Both the position numbers and the translations under genes were made by a program. 53,817 bases of DNA from contig NZ_BMVF01000031.1 of assembly GCF_014650575.1 (NCBI RefSeq), forward strand, positions 1 to 53,817, given 5' to 3'. The stretch comes from Streptomyces naganishii JCM 4654. Its GTDB lineage: Bacteria > Actinomycetota > Actinomycetes > Streptomycetales > Streptomycetaceae. The notes beneath the pieces were generated by a model that did not search any database, had not been told where the DNA came from, and saw nothing but the letters and a program-made list of their open reading frames with translations. This document shows, in pieces, positions 16,090 to 24,504 of this stretch (positions are counted from its first letter, which is position 1; each line of letters opens with the position of its first letter).

Positions 16090-16923
16090 GTGCCGCGCAT
16101 GCTCGACGTCAGCGACGCCGTACGCGCCGAGATCGGCGACGAAGAAGCCGACCGGCTGCTCGCCGGAGACAACGCCCCGGGCAGTTACGACTGCACGTCC
16201 TGCCGCACCCCCGGCGACTCCGCGCAGGAGCGCACCAGCACCGTCCTGTTCGTCGGGGACGAGACCGCCGTCCTCGCCTTCGCCCACGCCACCTGCCTGC
16301 CCTCGCAGGTCGTCCAGGTCACCGAGGAGCAGCTGCGCGGCGCGGTCCGCTCCATCAACGCCGACACGGGCGCCCCGGCCGGCGTGCCGCAGCAGGCCGC
16401 GCCCGGGCAGGCGGCCGGCGGGCACGCCCCCGTGCAGAAGGCCGTGCCCGAGCAGGCCGTGCTCGGTGTGACCAGCGGACTCGTCCTGATCGCCGGGGAG
16501 TTGCACCCGGCGCTGGTGGTCGAGCCGACCGCGCCCATCGCGCGCCCCGGCACCGCCGGCACCGGCGACGACTTCCTGCCGCTCCTGATCGAGCAGGGCT
16601 TCCTGCCGCTGACCGAGATCACCGCCGTGCCGCCGGTGCTGCACGGCTGGTCGGTGCTGCTCGCCATGGGCCAGCTGCACGCCGTGCTCCAGCCGGGCAC
16701 GCACAACGGGCGGCCGGTGGCCTGGTGGCAGGCGCACCAGCCGCTCCAGGTCACCGACGGCTGGCGGGCGGCCGCCAACAAGCACCAGCAGGTGGTGCTG
16801 TTCGCGGCGCCGGTCGGCTCCATCGGCCGCCAGCCGCGGGAGGACCTGCTGCGCGACGCCCTGGACAAGGCGGCCGCGGGCGGCCGGCTCGTAGCGGCGG
16901 TGCTTCCGCTGGCCGGGACCTGA
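16090..16923 (+). CDS. Conserved hypothetical protein
   Basis: The 277-residue product begins VPRMLDVSDAVRAEIGDEEA and contains DCTSCRTPGD near residue 35, a Cys-x-x-Cys that could bind metal. It then reads VLFVGDETAVLAFAHATCLP. A Gln/Ala/Pro-rich linker around residue 100 divides it into two parts; the second contains DDFLPLLIEQGFLPLTEI and HGWSVLLAMGQLHAVLQP. There is no signal peptide or membrane helix. The GTG follows AGGGAG by about 6 bases. A longer upstream frame lacks support. I recognise it only as the kind of protein restricted to Streptomyces and relatives; function unknown. Confidence 0.75.
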   Translation: MPRMLDVSDAVRAEIGDEEADRLLAGDNAPGSYDCTSCRTPGDSAQERTSTVLFVGDETAVLAFAHATCLPSQVVQVTEEQLRGAVRSINADTGAPAGVPQQAAPGQAAGGHAPVQKAVPEQAVLGVTSGLVLIAGELHPALVVEPTAPIARPGTAGTGDDFLPLLIEQGFLPLTEITAVPPVLHGWSVLLAMGQLHAVLQPGTHNGRPVAWWQAHQPLQVTDGWRAAANKHQQVVLFAAPVGSIGRQPREDLLRDALDKAAAGGRLVAAVLPLAGT

Positions 16924-16960
16924 GCCGCATCCCTTCCGGTCCGGGGTCGTTTGGACATAC

Positions 16961-17374
16961 GTGCACGCATACGAAGTTCCCCGCCGCCAGTCCTACCAGC
17001 CGGTCCCGCCTTCCGGCTCCCGGCTCCGCCCGAGCCGGGAGGTGCCCGCGTCACGGCACGCCCAGGATCTCCACGGCGGCCCCTCGGCCACGCCGATCTA
17101 CGACGCGCTCTACGCCGAGTACGTCAAGTCCTACCGCGCCCTGCCGGGTGACCGCAGCGGCGAGGAGGACCTGGGCTTCGTCGCCTTCGGCAGCCTGCCG
17201 CGCGGTACGGGCCCGAGCGGCTACGGCGCCTACGCCGCGGGCGCCTACGGCACCCGCCACACCACCGGCCAGCAGCAGTCCCCGTGGCAGCGGGTCGGCA
17301 CCCTCGGCCGCCAGGCCTCCGCGCCCCACCACACCCCGGCGGCCCTGCCGCCGGCCCCCCGCCGCGGCCTCTGA
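16961..17374 (+). CDS. Small hypothetical protein
   Basis: The 137-residue protein is Pro/Arg/Gly/Tyr-rich and largely disordered at both ends. One ordered-looking core is IYDALYAEYVKSYRALPGD followed by SGEEDLGFVAFG. The GTG start has no clear ribosome binding site and no alternative start exists nearby, so the true start is uncertain. It lies 37 bases after the preceding gene and may be cotranscribed with it. A strong terminator follows. No family recognised. Confidence 0.6.
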   Translation: MHAYEVPRRQSYQPVPPSGSRLRPSREVPASRHAQDLHGGPSATPIYDALYAEYVKSYRALPGDRSGEEDLGFVAFGSLPRGTGPSGYGAYAAGAYGTRHTTGQQQSPWQRVGTLGRQASAPHHTPAALPPAPRRGL

Positions 17375-17387
17375 CACCGCCGGTACC

Positions 17388-17430
17388 GCGAAAAGGGCGG
17401 CCCCCCGCGTACTCGGGGCCGCCCTTTCGC
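17388..17430. terminator. Bidirectional terminator
   Basis: The arm at 17388-17404 (GCGAAAAGGGCGGCCCC) pairs with 17415-17430 apart from a single bulged A, closing a 10-base loop. It lies between the small gene (plus) and der (minus). The A/T-flanked stem gives a U-run in both directions. Confidence 0.85.
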
Positions 17431-17460
17431 CGGATGCGTCAGTGGACGCCGTTCAGGGGA

Positions 17461-18945
17461 TCACTTCTTCTTCGCGCCGCGCTTCTCGCGCACCCGCACC
17501 GAGATGTGGATCGGGGTGCCCTCGAAGCCGAACTCCTCGCGCAGACGGCGCTCGATGAAGCGCCGGTAGCCCGCCTCGATGAAGCCGGAGGCGAAGAGCA
17601 CGAACCGCGGCGGCTTGGTGCCCGCCTGGGTGCCGAACAGGATGCGCGGCTGCTTGCCGCCCCGGATCGGGTGCGGGTGGGCCGAGACCAGCTCGCCGAG
17701 GAAGGCGTTGAGGCGGCCGGTCGGCACCCGCGTCTCCCAGCCCGCCAGCGCGGTCTCGATCGCCGGGACCAGCTTCTCCATGTGCCGTCCGGTGCGCGCC
17801 GAGACGTTCACCCGCGGCGCCCAGGAGACCTGGCCGAACTCGGTCTCGATCTCGCGCTCGAGGTAGTAGCGGCGCTCCTCGTCGAGGGTGTCCCACTTGT
17901 TGTACGCCACGACCAGGGCGCGTCCCGCCTCGACGGCCATGGTGACGATCCGCTGGTCCTGCACCGAGATCGGCTCCGAGGCGTCGATCAGCACGACGGC
18001 GACCTCGGCCTTCTCCACGGCGGCCGCGGTGCGCAGCGAGGCGTAGTAGTCGGCGCCCTGCTGGAGGTGGACGCGCTTGCGGATGCCGGCGGTGTCCACG
18101 AACTTCCAGGTGGTGCCGCCGAGTTCGATGAGCTCGTCGACCGGGTCGCGGGTGGTGCCCGCGATTTCGTTGACGACGACCCGCTCCTCGCCGGCCACCT
18201 TGTTCAGCAGCGAGGACTTGCCGACGTTGGGGCGGCCGATCAGGGCGATGCGGCGCGGACCGCCGACGCCGCCCCCGCCGAACGTCTCGCGCGGCGCGTC
18301 GGGCAGCACCTCGAGCACCCGGTCGAGCATGTCGCCGGTGCCGCGGCCGTGCAGAGCGGAGACCGGGTGGGGCTCGCCGAGACCGAGCGACCACAGGTAG
18401 GCGGCGTCGGCCTCGCCGCTCGGGCCGTCGACCTTGTTGGCGCACAGCACCACGGGCTTGCCGGCCTTGCGCAGCAGGCGCACGACCGCCTCGTCGGTGT
18501 CGGTCGCGCCGACCTTGGCGTCGACGACGAAGACGACCGCGTCGGCGGCCTCGATCGCGTACTCGGCCTGGGCCGCCACGGAGGCGTCGATGCCGAGGAC
18601 GTCCTGCTCCCAGCCGCCGGTGTCGACGACCTTGAAGCGGCGGCCCGCCCACTCGGCCTCGTAGGTGACGCGGTCGCGGGTGACGCCCGGCTTGTCCTCG
18701 ACGACCGCCTCGCGGCGGCCGATGATGCGGTTCACCAGAGTCGACTTGCCGACATTGGGACGGCCGACCACGGCGAGCACGGGGAGCGGGCCGTGCCCGG
18801 CTGCCTCGATGGCGCCCTCGACGTCCTCGAGGTCGAAGCCCTCCTCCGCGGCGAGCTCCATGAACTCCGCGTACTCGGCGTCGCCGAGCGCCCCGTGCTC
18901 GTACTCGTGCTCGGCCGAGCCGTCGGGCTGGATGTCGTCGTTCAT
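17461..18945 (-). CDS. der: Ribosome-associated GTPase Der (EngA)
   Basis: The 494-residue protein contains two tandem GTPase domains, the hallmark of Der. The first P-loop is GRPNVGKST (about residue 65) with DTGGWE, and the second is GRPNVGKSS with DTAGIRKR. The NKVD and NKWD guanine-specificity motifs are also present. A C-terminal KH-like domain (from about residue 395) ends in a Lys/Arg-rich tail. Der is essential for 50S subunit maturation. An acidic N-terminal extension of about 55 residues is typical of actinobacteria. The ATG at 18945 follows GAGGT; the frame extends 23 codons upstream without support. It is the last gene of the acyltransferase/cmk/tyrA/aroH cluster. Confidence 0.95.
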   Translation of the reverse strand: MNDDIQPDGSAEHEYEHGALGDAEYAEFMELAAEEGFDLEDVEGAIEAAGHGPLPVLAVVGRPNVGKSTLVNRIIGRREAVVEDKPGVTRDRVTYEAEWAGRRFKVVDTGGWEQDVLGIDASVAAQAEYAIEAADAVVFVVDAKVGATDTDEAVVRLLRKAGKPVVLCANKVDGPSGEADAAYLWSLGLGEPHPVSALHGRGTGDMLDRVLEVLPDAPRETFGGGGVGGPRRIALIGRPNVGKSSLLNKVAGEERVVVNEIAGTTRDPVDELIELGGTTWKFVDTAGIRKRVHLQQGADYYASLRTAAAVEKAEVAVVLIDASEPISVQDQRIVTMAVEAGRALVVAYNKWDTLDEERRYYLEREIETEFGQVSWAPRVNVSARTGRHMEKLVPAIETALAGWETRVPTGRLNAFLGELVSAHPHPIRGGKQPRILFGTQAGTKPPRFVLFASGFIEAGYRRFIERRLREEFGFEGTPIHISVRVREKRGAKKK

Positions 18946-19028
18946 GAAGTCCGTACCTCGTAGTTCATCGTGGTGATCGGTGGACCCCTCACTGGAACAT
19001 GAGGCCTGATCCACTACTCAAGTGTCAC

Positions 19029-19727
19029 CTAGCGCCCGGTCAGGCGCCTGGCGTTTTCCAGGTGGGCGGTGAGCTGCTTCTGGATGCGCTCGGTCGCCTC
19101 GTCCAGCGCGCGGCGCGTGCGCCGTCCGGAGCCGTCGCCCGCTTCGAAGGGGTCGCCGAAGACGACGTCGATGCGGGAGCGCAGCGGGGGCAGCCCCTTT
19201 ACCAACCGTCCGCGCCGCCCGGAACTTCCCAGTACGGCCACCGGGACCACCGGGGCGCCGCTGCGCACCGCGAAGTAGGCGAGCCCGGCGCGCAGGGAGG
19301 CGAAGTCACCCTCGCCCCGCGTGCCCTCGGGGAAGATGCCGAGGACGCCGCCCTGCTCCAGGACGCCGAGCGCCCGGGTGATGGCCGTGCGGTCGGCGCT
19401 GTGGCGGTCCACCTGGAGCTGGCCGATGCCGGTCAGGAAGGAGCCGAGCGGTCCGACGAACGCCTCCTTCTTGATGAGGAAGTGCACCGGCCGGGGCGCC
19501 ACGCCCATGACCATGGGACCGTCGACGTTGTGCGCGTGGTTGACGGCGAAGATCGCGGGTCCGCTCGCGGGCACCTTCCAGGCGCCCAGCACACGCGGGC
19601 GCCACAGCCCGTACATCAGGCCCACGCCGATCCGGCGCCCGACGTCCGCGCCCCGCTCGGACGGCAGGTCCCGCTCCGGCGGCACATGGCGCTCCGGCCG
19701 CACGCGGCGCCCTGGCGGAAGGCTCAC
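19029..19727 (-). CDS. 1-acylglycerol-3-phosphate O-acyltransferase family protein
   Basis: The 232-residue protein belongs to the PlsC acyltransferase family: the catalytic NHAHNVD (an N-H-x4-D box), LIKKEAFVGPLGSFL, and FPEGTRGEGDF, the phosphate-binding EGTR motif. It would acylate lysophosphatidic acid or a related acceptor at the inner face of the membrane. The GTG start overlaps the cmk stop (GTGA), implying translational coupling. The N-terminus is Arg/Pro-rich. The linkage der-plsC-cmk is common in actinobacteria. Confidence 0.88.
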   Translation of the reverse strand: MSLPPGRRVRPERHVPPERDLPSERGADVGRRIGVGLMYGLWRPRVLGAWKVPASGPAIFAVNHAHNVDGPMVMGVAPRPVHFLIKKEAFVGPLGSFLTGIGQLQVDRHSADRTAITRALGVLEQGGVLGIFPEGTRGEGDFASLRAGLAYFAVRSGAPVVPVAVLGSSGRRGRLVKGLPPLRSRIDVVFGDPFEAGDGSGRRTRRALDEATERIQKQLTAHLENARRLTGR

Positions 19728-20419
19728 TTCGCGGCCCGCTTCTCCTCGACGAGGGTGACGACGCACTCGATGACCTGCGCGAGCGTGAGCTCGGTGGTGT
19801 CCACCTCGACGGCGTCGCCGGCCTTGGCCAGCGGGGAGGTCCTGCGGCTGGAGTCGGCCGCGTCCCGCCTGATCAGGGCCTCGCGGGTGGTGTGCACGTC
19901 CGCGCCCTTCAGCTCACCGCTGCGCCGGGCGGCGCGGGCCTCCGGGGAGGCGGTGAGGAAGACCTTGAGGTCGGCGTCGGGCAGCACGGTGGTGCCGATG
20001 TCGCGGCCCTCGACGACGATGCCAGCCTCGGCGGAGGAGGCCAGCGAGCGCTGGAGCTCGGTGATCCGGGACCGCACCTCCGGTACGGCGCTGACCGCGC
20101 TGACCTTGGCGGTGACCTCCTGGGTGCGGATCGGGCCGGCCACGTCCACCCCGTCGACGGTGATCGTCGGGTGGGCGGGGTCGGTGCCGGAGACGATCTC
20201 GGGCTTGCCGGCCACCGCGGCGATCGCCGAGGGGTCTTCTATGTCGATCCCGTTGGTCACCATCCACCAGGTGATCGCCCGGTACTGGGCGCCGGTGTCC
20301 AGGTAGCTCAGGCCGAGCTGCGCGGCGACGGCCTTCGACGTGCTCGACTTGCCCGTGCCGGAGGGGCCGTCGATGGCGACAATCACGGGCTGGGCGGTCC
20401 GGGCGGCGCCGTTTTCCAC
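19724..20419 (-). CDS. cmk: Cytidylate kinase
   Basis: The 231-residue protein has the CMP kinase sequence VIVAIDGPSGTGKSSTSKAV (P-loop), GLSYLDTGAQYRAITWW, and VVEGRDIGTTVLPDADLKVF, with a C-terminal Arg-containing lid (RRDAADSSRRTSPLAKA). It phosphorylates CMP and dCMP with ATP. The GTG at 20419, about 7 bases after AGGAAGG, gives a normal length; the longer frame to 20482 is unlikely. Its stop overlaps the acyltransferase start. Confidence 0.93.
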   Translation of the reverse strand: MENGAARTAQPVIVAIDGPSGTGKSSTSKAVAAQLGLSYLDTGAQYRAITWWMVTNGIDIEDPSAIAAVAGKPEIVSGTDPAHPTITVDGVDVAGPIRTQEVTAKVSAVSAVPEVRSRITELQRSLASSAEAGIVVEGRDIGTTVLPDADLKVFLTASPEARAARRSGELKGADVHTTREALIRRDAADSSRRTSPLAKAGDAVEVDTTELTLAQVIECVVTLVEEKRAAK

Positions 20420-20509
20420 AGCGGGGCACCTTCCTGGTGAAGGGTGGCGGGCGGGTGTGCGGGACGCGAGGGCGCCCCGCACAAGGTTACTGGCATCCGG
20501 GGTGCCCTC

Positions 20510-21595
20510 TTACTGCCGGATGGCCCAGCCCCGCTCGCGCAGGGCGGCCGTGAGGACCGGGGCCGCCTTGGGCTCGACCATGAGCTGCACCAGGCCCGCC
20601 TGCTGCCCGGTCGCGTGCTCGATCCGTACGTCCTCGATGTTGACCCCGGCCATCCCCGCGTCCGCGAAGATGCGGGCCAGCTGGCCGGGCTGGTCGTCGA
20701 TGAGGACGACGACGACCTCGTACGCCCGCGGCGCGGACCCGTGCTTGCCGGGCACCCGCACCTGCCCGGCGTTGCCCCGCCGCAGCACGTCCTCGATGCC
20801 GGCGCTGCCCTCGCGGCGCTTGTCCTCGTCGGAGGACTGCAGGGCCCGCAGGGCGCGCACCGCCTCGTCGAGGTCGGCGGCGACGTCGGAGAGCAGGTCG
20901 GCGACCGGCCCGGGGTTGGCGGACAGGATGTCGATCCACATCCCCGGGTCGGAGGCGGCGATCCGGGTCACGTCCCGGATGCCCTGCCCGCACAGCCGTA
21001 CCGCCGACTCATCGGCGTGCTCCAGGCGGGCCGCGACCATGCTGGAGACCAGGTGGGGCATGTGGGAGACGAGCGCGACGGCGCGGTCGTGGGCGTCGGC
21101 GTCCATGACGACCGGGACCCCGCGGCAGTGCGAGACCAGCTCGAGGGCGAGGTTGAGGACCTCGGTGTCGGTGTCCCGGGTGGGGGTGAGCACCCAGGGG
21201 CGGCCCTCGAAGAGGTCGCCGGTCGCGGCCAGCGGGCCCGACTTCTCGCGGCCCGACATGGGGTGGGTGCCGAGGTAGGCGGTCAGGTCGAGGCCGAGAG
21301 CCTGGAGCTCTCGGCGCGGGCCGCCCTTGACGCTGGCCACGTCCAGGTAGCCGCGGGCCAGGCCCCGGCGCATGGCGTCGGCGAGCACCCCGGCCACGTG
21401 GGCCGGCGGCGCGGCGACGATCGCGAGGTCCACGGGCCCGTCCGGGGCCTCGTCCGTGCCGGCGCCGAGCGCGGCCGCCGTACGGGCCTGCTCCGGGTCG
21501 TGGTCGGCCAGGTGCACGGTCACCCCGCGCTGGGCCAGGGCCAGGGCGGCGGAGGTGCCGATGAGGCCGGTGCCGATGACGAGTGCGGTTCTCAC
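20510..21595 (-). CDS. tyrA: Prephenate dehydrogenase with ACT-like domain
   Basis: The 361-residue enzyme starts with an NAD(P)-binding fold (ALVIGTGLIGTSAALALAQR) and contains GTHPMSGREKSGPLAAT, the TyrA active-site region, and HMPHLVSSMVAARL. A C-terminal ACT-like domain (from about residue 285) reads AYEVVVVLIDDQPGQLARIF, suggesting tyrosine feedback. It converts prephenate to 4-hydroxyphenylpyruvate. The GTG start overlaps the aroH stop (GTGA), so chorismate mutase and this enzyme, consecutive steps of tyrosine synthesis, are coupled. The much longer open frame upstream is a shadow over neighbouring genes. Confidence 0.93.
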   Translation of the reverse strand: MRTALVIGTGLIGTSAALALAQRGVTVHLADHDPEQARTAAALGAGTDEAPDGPVDLAIVAAPPAHVAGVLADAMRRGLARGYLDVASVKGGPRRELQALGLDLTAYLGTHPMSGREKSGPLAATGDLFEGRPWVLTPTRDTDTEVLNLALELVSHCRGVPVVMDADAHDRAVALVSHMPHLVSSMVAARLEHADESAVRLCGQGIRDVTRIAASDPGMWIDILSANPGPVADLLSDVAADLDEAVRALRALQSSDEDKRREGSAGIEDVLRRGNAGQVRVPGKHGSAPRAYEVVVVLIDDQPGQLARIFADAGMAGVNIEDVRIEHATGQQAGLVQLMVEPKAAPVLTAALRERGWAIRQ

Positions 21596-21954
21596 TGGGC
21601 GATGTCCTTGCGCAGGGCGGCCGCCGCGCCGAGGTAGACGTGGGCGATGGCGTCGCGCGGCCGGTCGGACTCGATGTGCGCGAGGATCCGGACCACGCGG
21701 GGCATCGCGCCCTCGATGTCCAGCTCCTGGGCGCAGATCAGCGGCACGTCGACGATGCCCAGCTTGCGGGCCGCGGCGGCCGGGAAGTCGCTGTGCAGGT
21801 CGGGCGTGGCCGTGAACCAGATGCTGATGAGGTCGTCGGCGGTCAGGGCGTTCCGCTCCATGACGGCGGTGAGCAGGGCCCCGACCTGCTGCTCCATGTG
21901 ACCGGCCTCGTCCCGCTCCAGCTGGACGGCCCCCCGGACCGCTCGTACCGCCAC
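21592..21954 (-). CDS. aroH: Chorismate mutase, AroH class
   Basis: The 120-residue protein is full length for the monofunctional AroH-type chorismate mutase: VRAVRGAVQLERDEAGHMEQ, LTADDLISIWFTATPDLHSD, VPLICAQELDIEGAMPRVVR and a C-terminal HVYLGAAAALRKD, with the active-site Arg, Glu and Tyr in the expected places. It turns chorismate into prephenate. The GTG follows GAGGAG by about 7 bases and is the first gene of the leftward operon that includes tyrA and cmk. Confidence 0.94.
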   Translation of the reverse strand: MAVRAVRGAVQLERDEAGHMEQQVGALLTAVMERNALTADDLISIWFTATPDLHSDFPAAAARKLGIVDVPLICAQELDIEGAMPRVVRILAHIESDRPRDAIAHVYLGAAAALRKDIAQ

Positions 21955-22207
21955 GGTGCTGCTCCTCGCTGACGTGTGCGCCGGCCCTGCCGGCCGGTCT
22001 CGGTTCTCGGACGTCCAGCCTAGTCAGCGCGCGTACGGCGGGTGCGCGGCGCCCGCCCGCTGAGACGCGGTACGAAAAGCGAGTTTCGCGGCACTCCTCC
22101 GTGGTTGCTTCGAATTGGGGTCCTTGGGTGCGAAGATGCCACTGCTCCCGCCCGGAGCCACGCCTTCTCCTGTTCTCCTTCCCTCCCCTCACACACGGAG
22201 TGACGAC

Positions 22208-22678
22208 ATGACCCATGGCTCGACGCGGCGCACGGTGATCGCGACGGGGGCGGCCGCGCTGGTGACGGCGGGATGCGGCAACACGGGCAACGGCACCGAG
22301 AACTCCACGAAGACCTCCCCCTCCTCGAAGCCCACGCCCTCGGCCTCCGGTCCGGCCTCCGGTCCGGCCTCGGCGACCGCCTCGGGCGCGGCGCACGCGC
22401 TGGCGAGCACGACCGACATCCCCGAGGGCGGGGGCAAGGTGTTCGCGGCGCACAAGGTGGTGGTCACCCAGCCGAAGAAGGGCGAGTTCAAGGCCTTCTC
22501 GGCGGTCTGCACCCACGAGGGCTGCCTGGTCGACAAGGTCGCGGACGGCACCATCGACTGCCCCTGCCACGGCAGCCGCTTCCATGTGGCGGACGGCTCG
22601 GTCGCCAACGGGCCGGCCACGCGGCCGCTGCCCGCCAAGCAGATCTCCGTGCGGGGAAATTCGATCAGCCTCGCCTGA
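22208..22678 (+). CDS. Rieske [2Fe-2S] lipoprotein
   Basis: The 156-residue protein has STRRTVIATGAAALVTAGC at its N-terminus, a twin-Arg signal ending in a lipobox with Cys23. A Ser/Pro/Thr-rich linker follows. The Rieske domain supplies cluster ligands Cys101 and His103 (CTHEGC) and Cys118 and His121 (CPCHGS), with Cys106 and Cys120 placed for the usual disulfide. Export with folded cofactor by the Tat pathway fits. The electron partner is unknown: no cytochrome or oxygenase gene is adjacent. The ATG at 22208 follows GGAG by about 8 bases. Confidence 0.9.
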   Translation: MTHGSTRRTVIATGAAALVTAGCGNTGNGTENSTKTSPSSKPTPSASGPASGPASATASGAAHALASTTDIPEGGGKVFAAHKVVVTQPKKGEFKAFSAVCTHEGCLVDKVADGTIDCPCHGSRFHVADGSVANGPATRPLPAKQISVRGNSISLA

Positions 22679-22687
22679 GGATCCGCG

Positions 22688-22693
22688 TACGCT
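22688..22693 (+). promoter_or_regulatory. Leaderless-type -10 hexamer (TACGCT)
   Basis: TACGCT is followed by 6 bases and the ATG at 22700, with no Shine-Dalgarno sequence. It lies just after the stop of the Rieske gene. Confidence 0.45.
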
Positions 22694-22699
22694 CCGGCC

Positions 22700-23422
22700 A
22701 TGCGCCCGGAGGATCTCGTACGCGACCACACGATCTACGCCTGTGTCATGGGTTCGCGCGCCTTCGGGCTGGCGACCGAGGACAGCGACACCGACCGGCG
22801 GGGCGTGTTCGTCGCCCCGACCGAGCTGTTCTGGCGGTTCGGCAAGCCGCCCACGCACGTGGACGGCCCCGGGCCCGAGCGGTTCGGCTGGGAGCTGGAG
22901 CGCTTCTGCGAGCTGGCCCTGCGCGGCAATCCGAACGTGCTGGAGTGCCTGCACTCCCCGCTGGTGGAGCACGCCGACGACACGGGCCGCGAACTGCTCG
23001 CCCTGCGCGAGGCGTTCCTGTCCCGGCAGGTGTACGTGACGTTCACCCGGTACGCGCTCGGGCAGCGCCGCAAGCTGGAGGCCGACGTCCGCACGCACGG
23101 CGCCCCGCGCTGGAAGCACGCGATGCACCTGCTGCGGCTGCTGCACAGCGCCCGCGACCTGCTGCGCACCGGCCGGCTGACCGTCGACGTGGGCGCGGAG
23201 CGCGAGGGCCTGCTGGCGGTGAAGCGGGGCGAGGTGCCCTGGGCGGAGGTCGAGGCGCGGATGGCCCGCCTGGCCGCCGAGGCCGAGGAGGCCTCCCGCC
23301 GCACCCCGCTGCCCGAGCGGCCCGACGGCCGGCGCGTGGAGGACTTCCTGTACCGGGTCCGCCTCGCCTCGGCCCGCCGGGCGCCGGACGCCCCGCCCGC
23401 CGTGCGGGCCGCGGGCTCCTAG
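22700..23422 (+). CDS. Nucleotidyltransferase superfamily protein
   Basis: The 240-residue protein opens with a minimal polymerase-beta-type nucleotidyltransferase motif: GSRAFGLATEDSDTDRRGVF (residues 18-37), where the two Asp of DSDTD are the metal ligands. Downstream stretches such as GNPNVLECLHSPLVE and WKHAMHLLRLLHSARDLL match the predicted-nucleotidyltransferase family. Its substrate is unknown; such proteins modify RNA, proteins or small molecules, or act as toxin halves. No antitoxin-like gene is adjacent. Its stop overlaps the stop of the convergent pseudouridine synthase gene by 4 bases. Confidence 0.83.
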   Translation: MRPEDLVRDHTIYACVMGSRAFGLATEDSDTDRRGVFVAPTELFWRFGKPPTHVDGPGPERFGWELERFCELALRGNPNVLECLHSPLVEHADDTGRELLALREAFLSRQVYVTFTRYALGQRRKLEADVRTHGAPRWKHAMHLLRLLHSARDLLRTGRLTVDVGAEREGLLAVKRGEVPWAEVEARMARLAAEAEEASRRTPLPERPDGRRVEDFLYRVRLASARRAPDAPPAVRAAGS

Positions 23423-24504
23423 AGGTCGACCTCCTGCATCAGCATGCCGACCTCCGTGTTGGACAGGCGGCGCAGCCAGCCCGACTTCTGGTCGCCCAGG
23501 GTGATCGGGCCGAAGGCGGTGCGCACGAGCTTGTCGACCGGGAAGCCGGCCTCGGCGAGCATGCGGCGGACGATGTGCTTGCGGCCCTCGTGCAGGGTCA
23601 CCTCGACGAGGTAGTTCTTGCCGGTCTGCTCGACCACCCGGAAGTGGTCCGCGCGGGCGTAGCCGTCCTCGAGCTGGATGCCGTCCTTCAGGCGCTTGCC
23701 GAGGTCGCGCGGGATCGGGCCGACGATGTGCGCGAGGTAAGTCTTCTTCACGCCGTACTTGGGGTGGGTCAGGCGGTGCGCCAGCTCGCCGTGGTTGGTG
23801 AGCAGGATCACGCCCTCGGTCTCGGTGTCCAGCCGGCCCACGTGGAACAGCCGCGTCTCGCGGTTGGTGACGTAGTCGCCGAGGCACTGGCGCCCCTCGG
23901 GGTCCTCCATCGTGGAGACCACGCCGGCGGGCTTGTTCAGCGAGAAGAACTGGTACGACTGCGTGGCCACGGTCAGGCCGTCGACCTTGACCTCGTCCTT
24001 CTCCGGGTCGACCCGGCGGCCCTGCTCCAGCACGATCTCGCCGTTCACCTCGACCCTCGCCTGCTCGATCAGTTCCTCGCAGGCGCGCCGGGAGCCGTAT
24101 CCCGCGCGGGCGAGGACCTTCTGAAGCCGCTCGCCCTCCTGCTCCGCGCCGGGGAAGGTCTTGGGCAGCTTGATGTCCTTCTTGCCCGCGTAGCGCTCGC
24201 GGTTGCGCTCCTCGACCCGCGTCTCGTACTCCCGCGAGCGGGCCGGGGCCGTACGGCCGCGGCCGCCGTCCGCGCCGCCCTGCTGCCGGGACTGCTTGGG
24301 GCCGCCCTTGGCGCCGCCGCGGGCCGCCCCGCCGCGTCCGGCCTTGGGGCCGTCCTTGGTGGCGCCGGGGCCCACGTCGTAGCGGCGCTCCTCGGGGCGG
24401 GGCTTGCGGGGCCGGCCCTGCCCCTGCTTGTCGTCCCTGCTGTTGCCGGCACCGCGGTAGTTGCCGCGCCCGCCGTGTCCGCCGTTACTGCCGCTGCTTC
24501 GCAT
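23419..24504 (-). CDS. Pseudouridine synthase, RluB/RsuA family
   Basis: The 361-residue protein has a long basic, Gly/Arg/Lys-rich disordered N-terminus (about 120 residues). An S4 RNA-binding domain follows (RLQKVLARAGYGSRRACEEL), then the RsuA/RluB catalytic domain with VGRLDTETEGVILLTNHGEL, whose Asp is catalytic, and HEGRKHIVRRM. It would isomerise a uridine in 23S (RluB type) or 16S rRNA. The ATG at 24504 shares its A with the scpB stop (TGATG), so translation is coupled. The scpA-scpB-rluB order is conserved in actinobacteria. Confidence 0.92.
   Translation of the reverse strand: MRSSGSNGGHGGRGNYRGAGNSRDDKQGQGRPRKPRPEERRYDVGPGATKDGPKAGRGGAARGGAKGGPKQSRQQGGADGGRGRTAPARSREYETRVEERNRERYAGKKDIKLPKTFPGAEQEGERLQKVLARAGYGSRRACEELIEQARVEVNGEIVLEQGRRVDPEKDEVKVDGLTVATQSYQFFSLNKPAGVVSTMEDPEGRQCLGDYVTNRETRLFHVGRLDTETEGVILLTNHGELAHRLTHPKYGVKKTYLAHIVGPIPRDLGKRLKDGIQLEDGYARADHFRVVEQTGKNYLVEVTLHEGRKHIVRRMLAEAGFPVDKLVRTAFGPITLGDQKSGWLRRLSNTEVGMLMQEVDL

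Noticed and set aside
16961..17374. Assignment of the small Tyr/Gly/Pro-rich protein to DUF6643
   Set aside because: The IYDALYAEY core is reminiscent, but the remembered family N-terminus does not match, so it was left unassigned.
21596..23887. Upstream extension of the tyrA frame
   Set aside because: It crosses aroH, the Rieske gene, the nucleotidyltransferase gene and part of the pseudouridine synthase gene; tyrA starts at a GTG overlapping the aroH stop.
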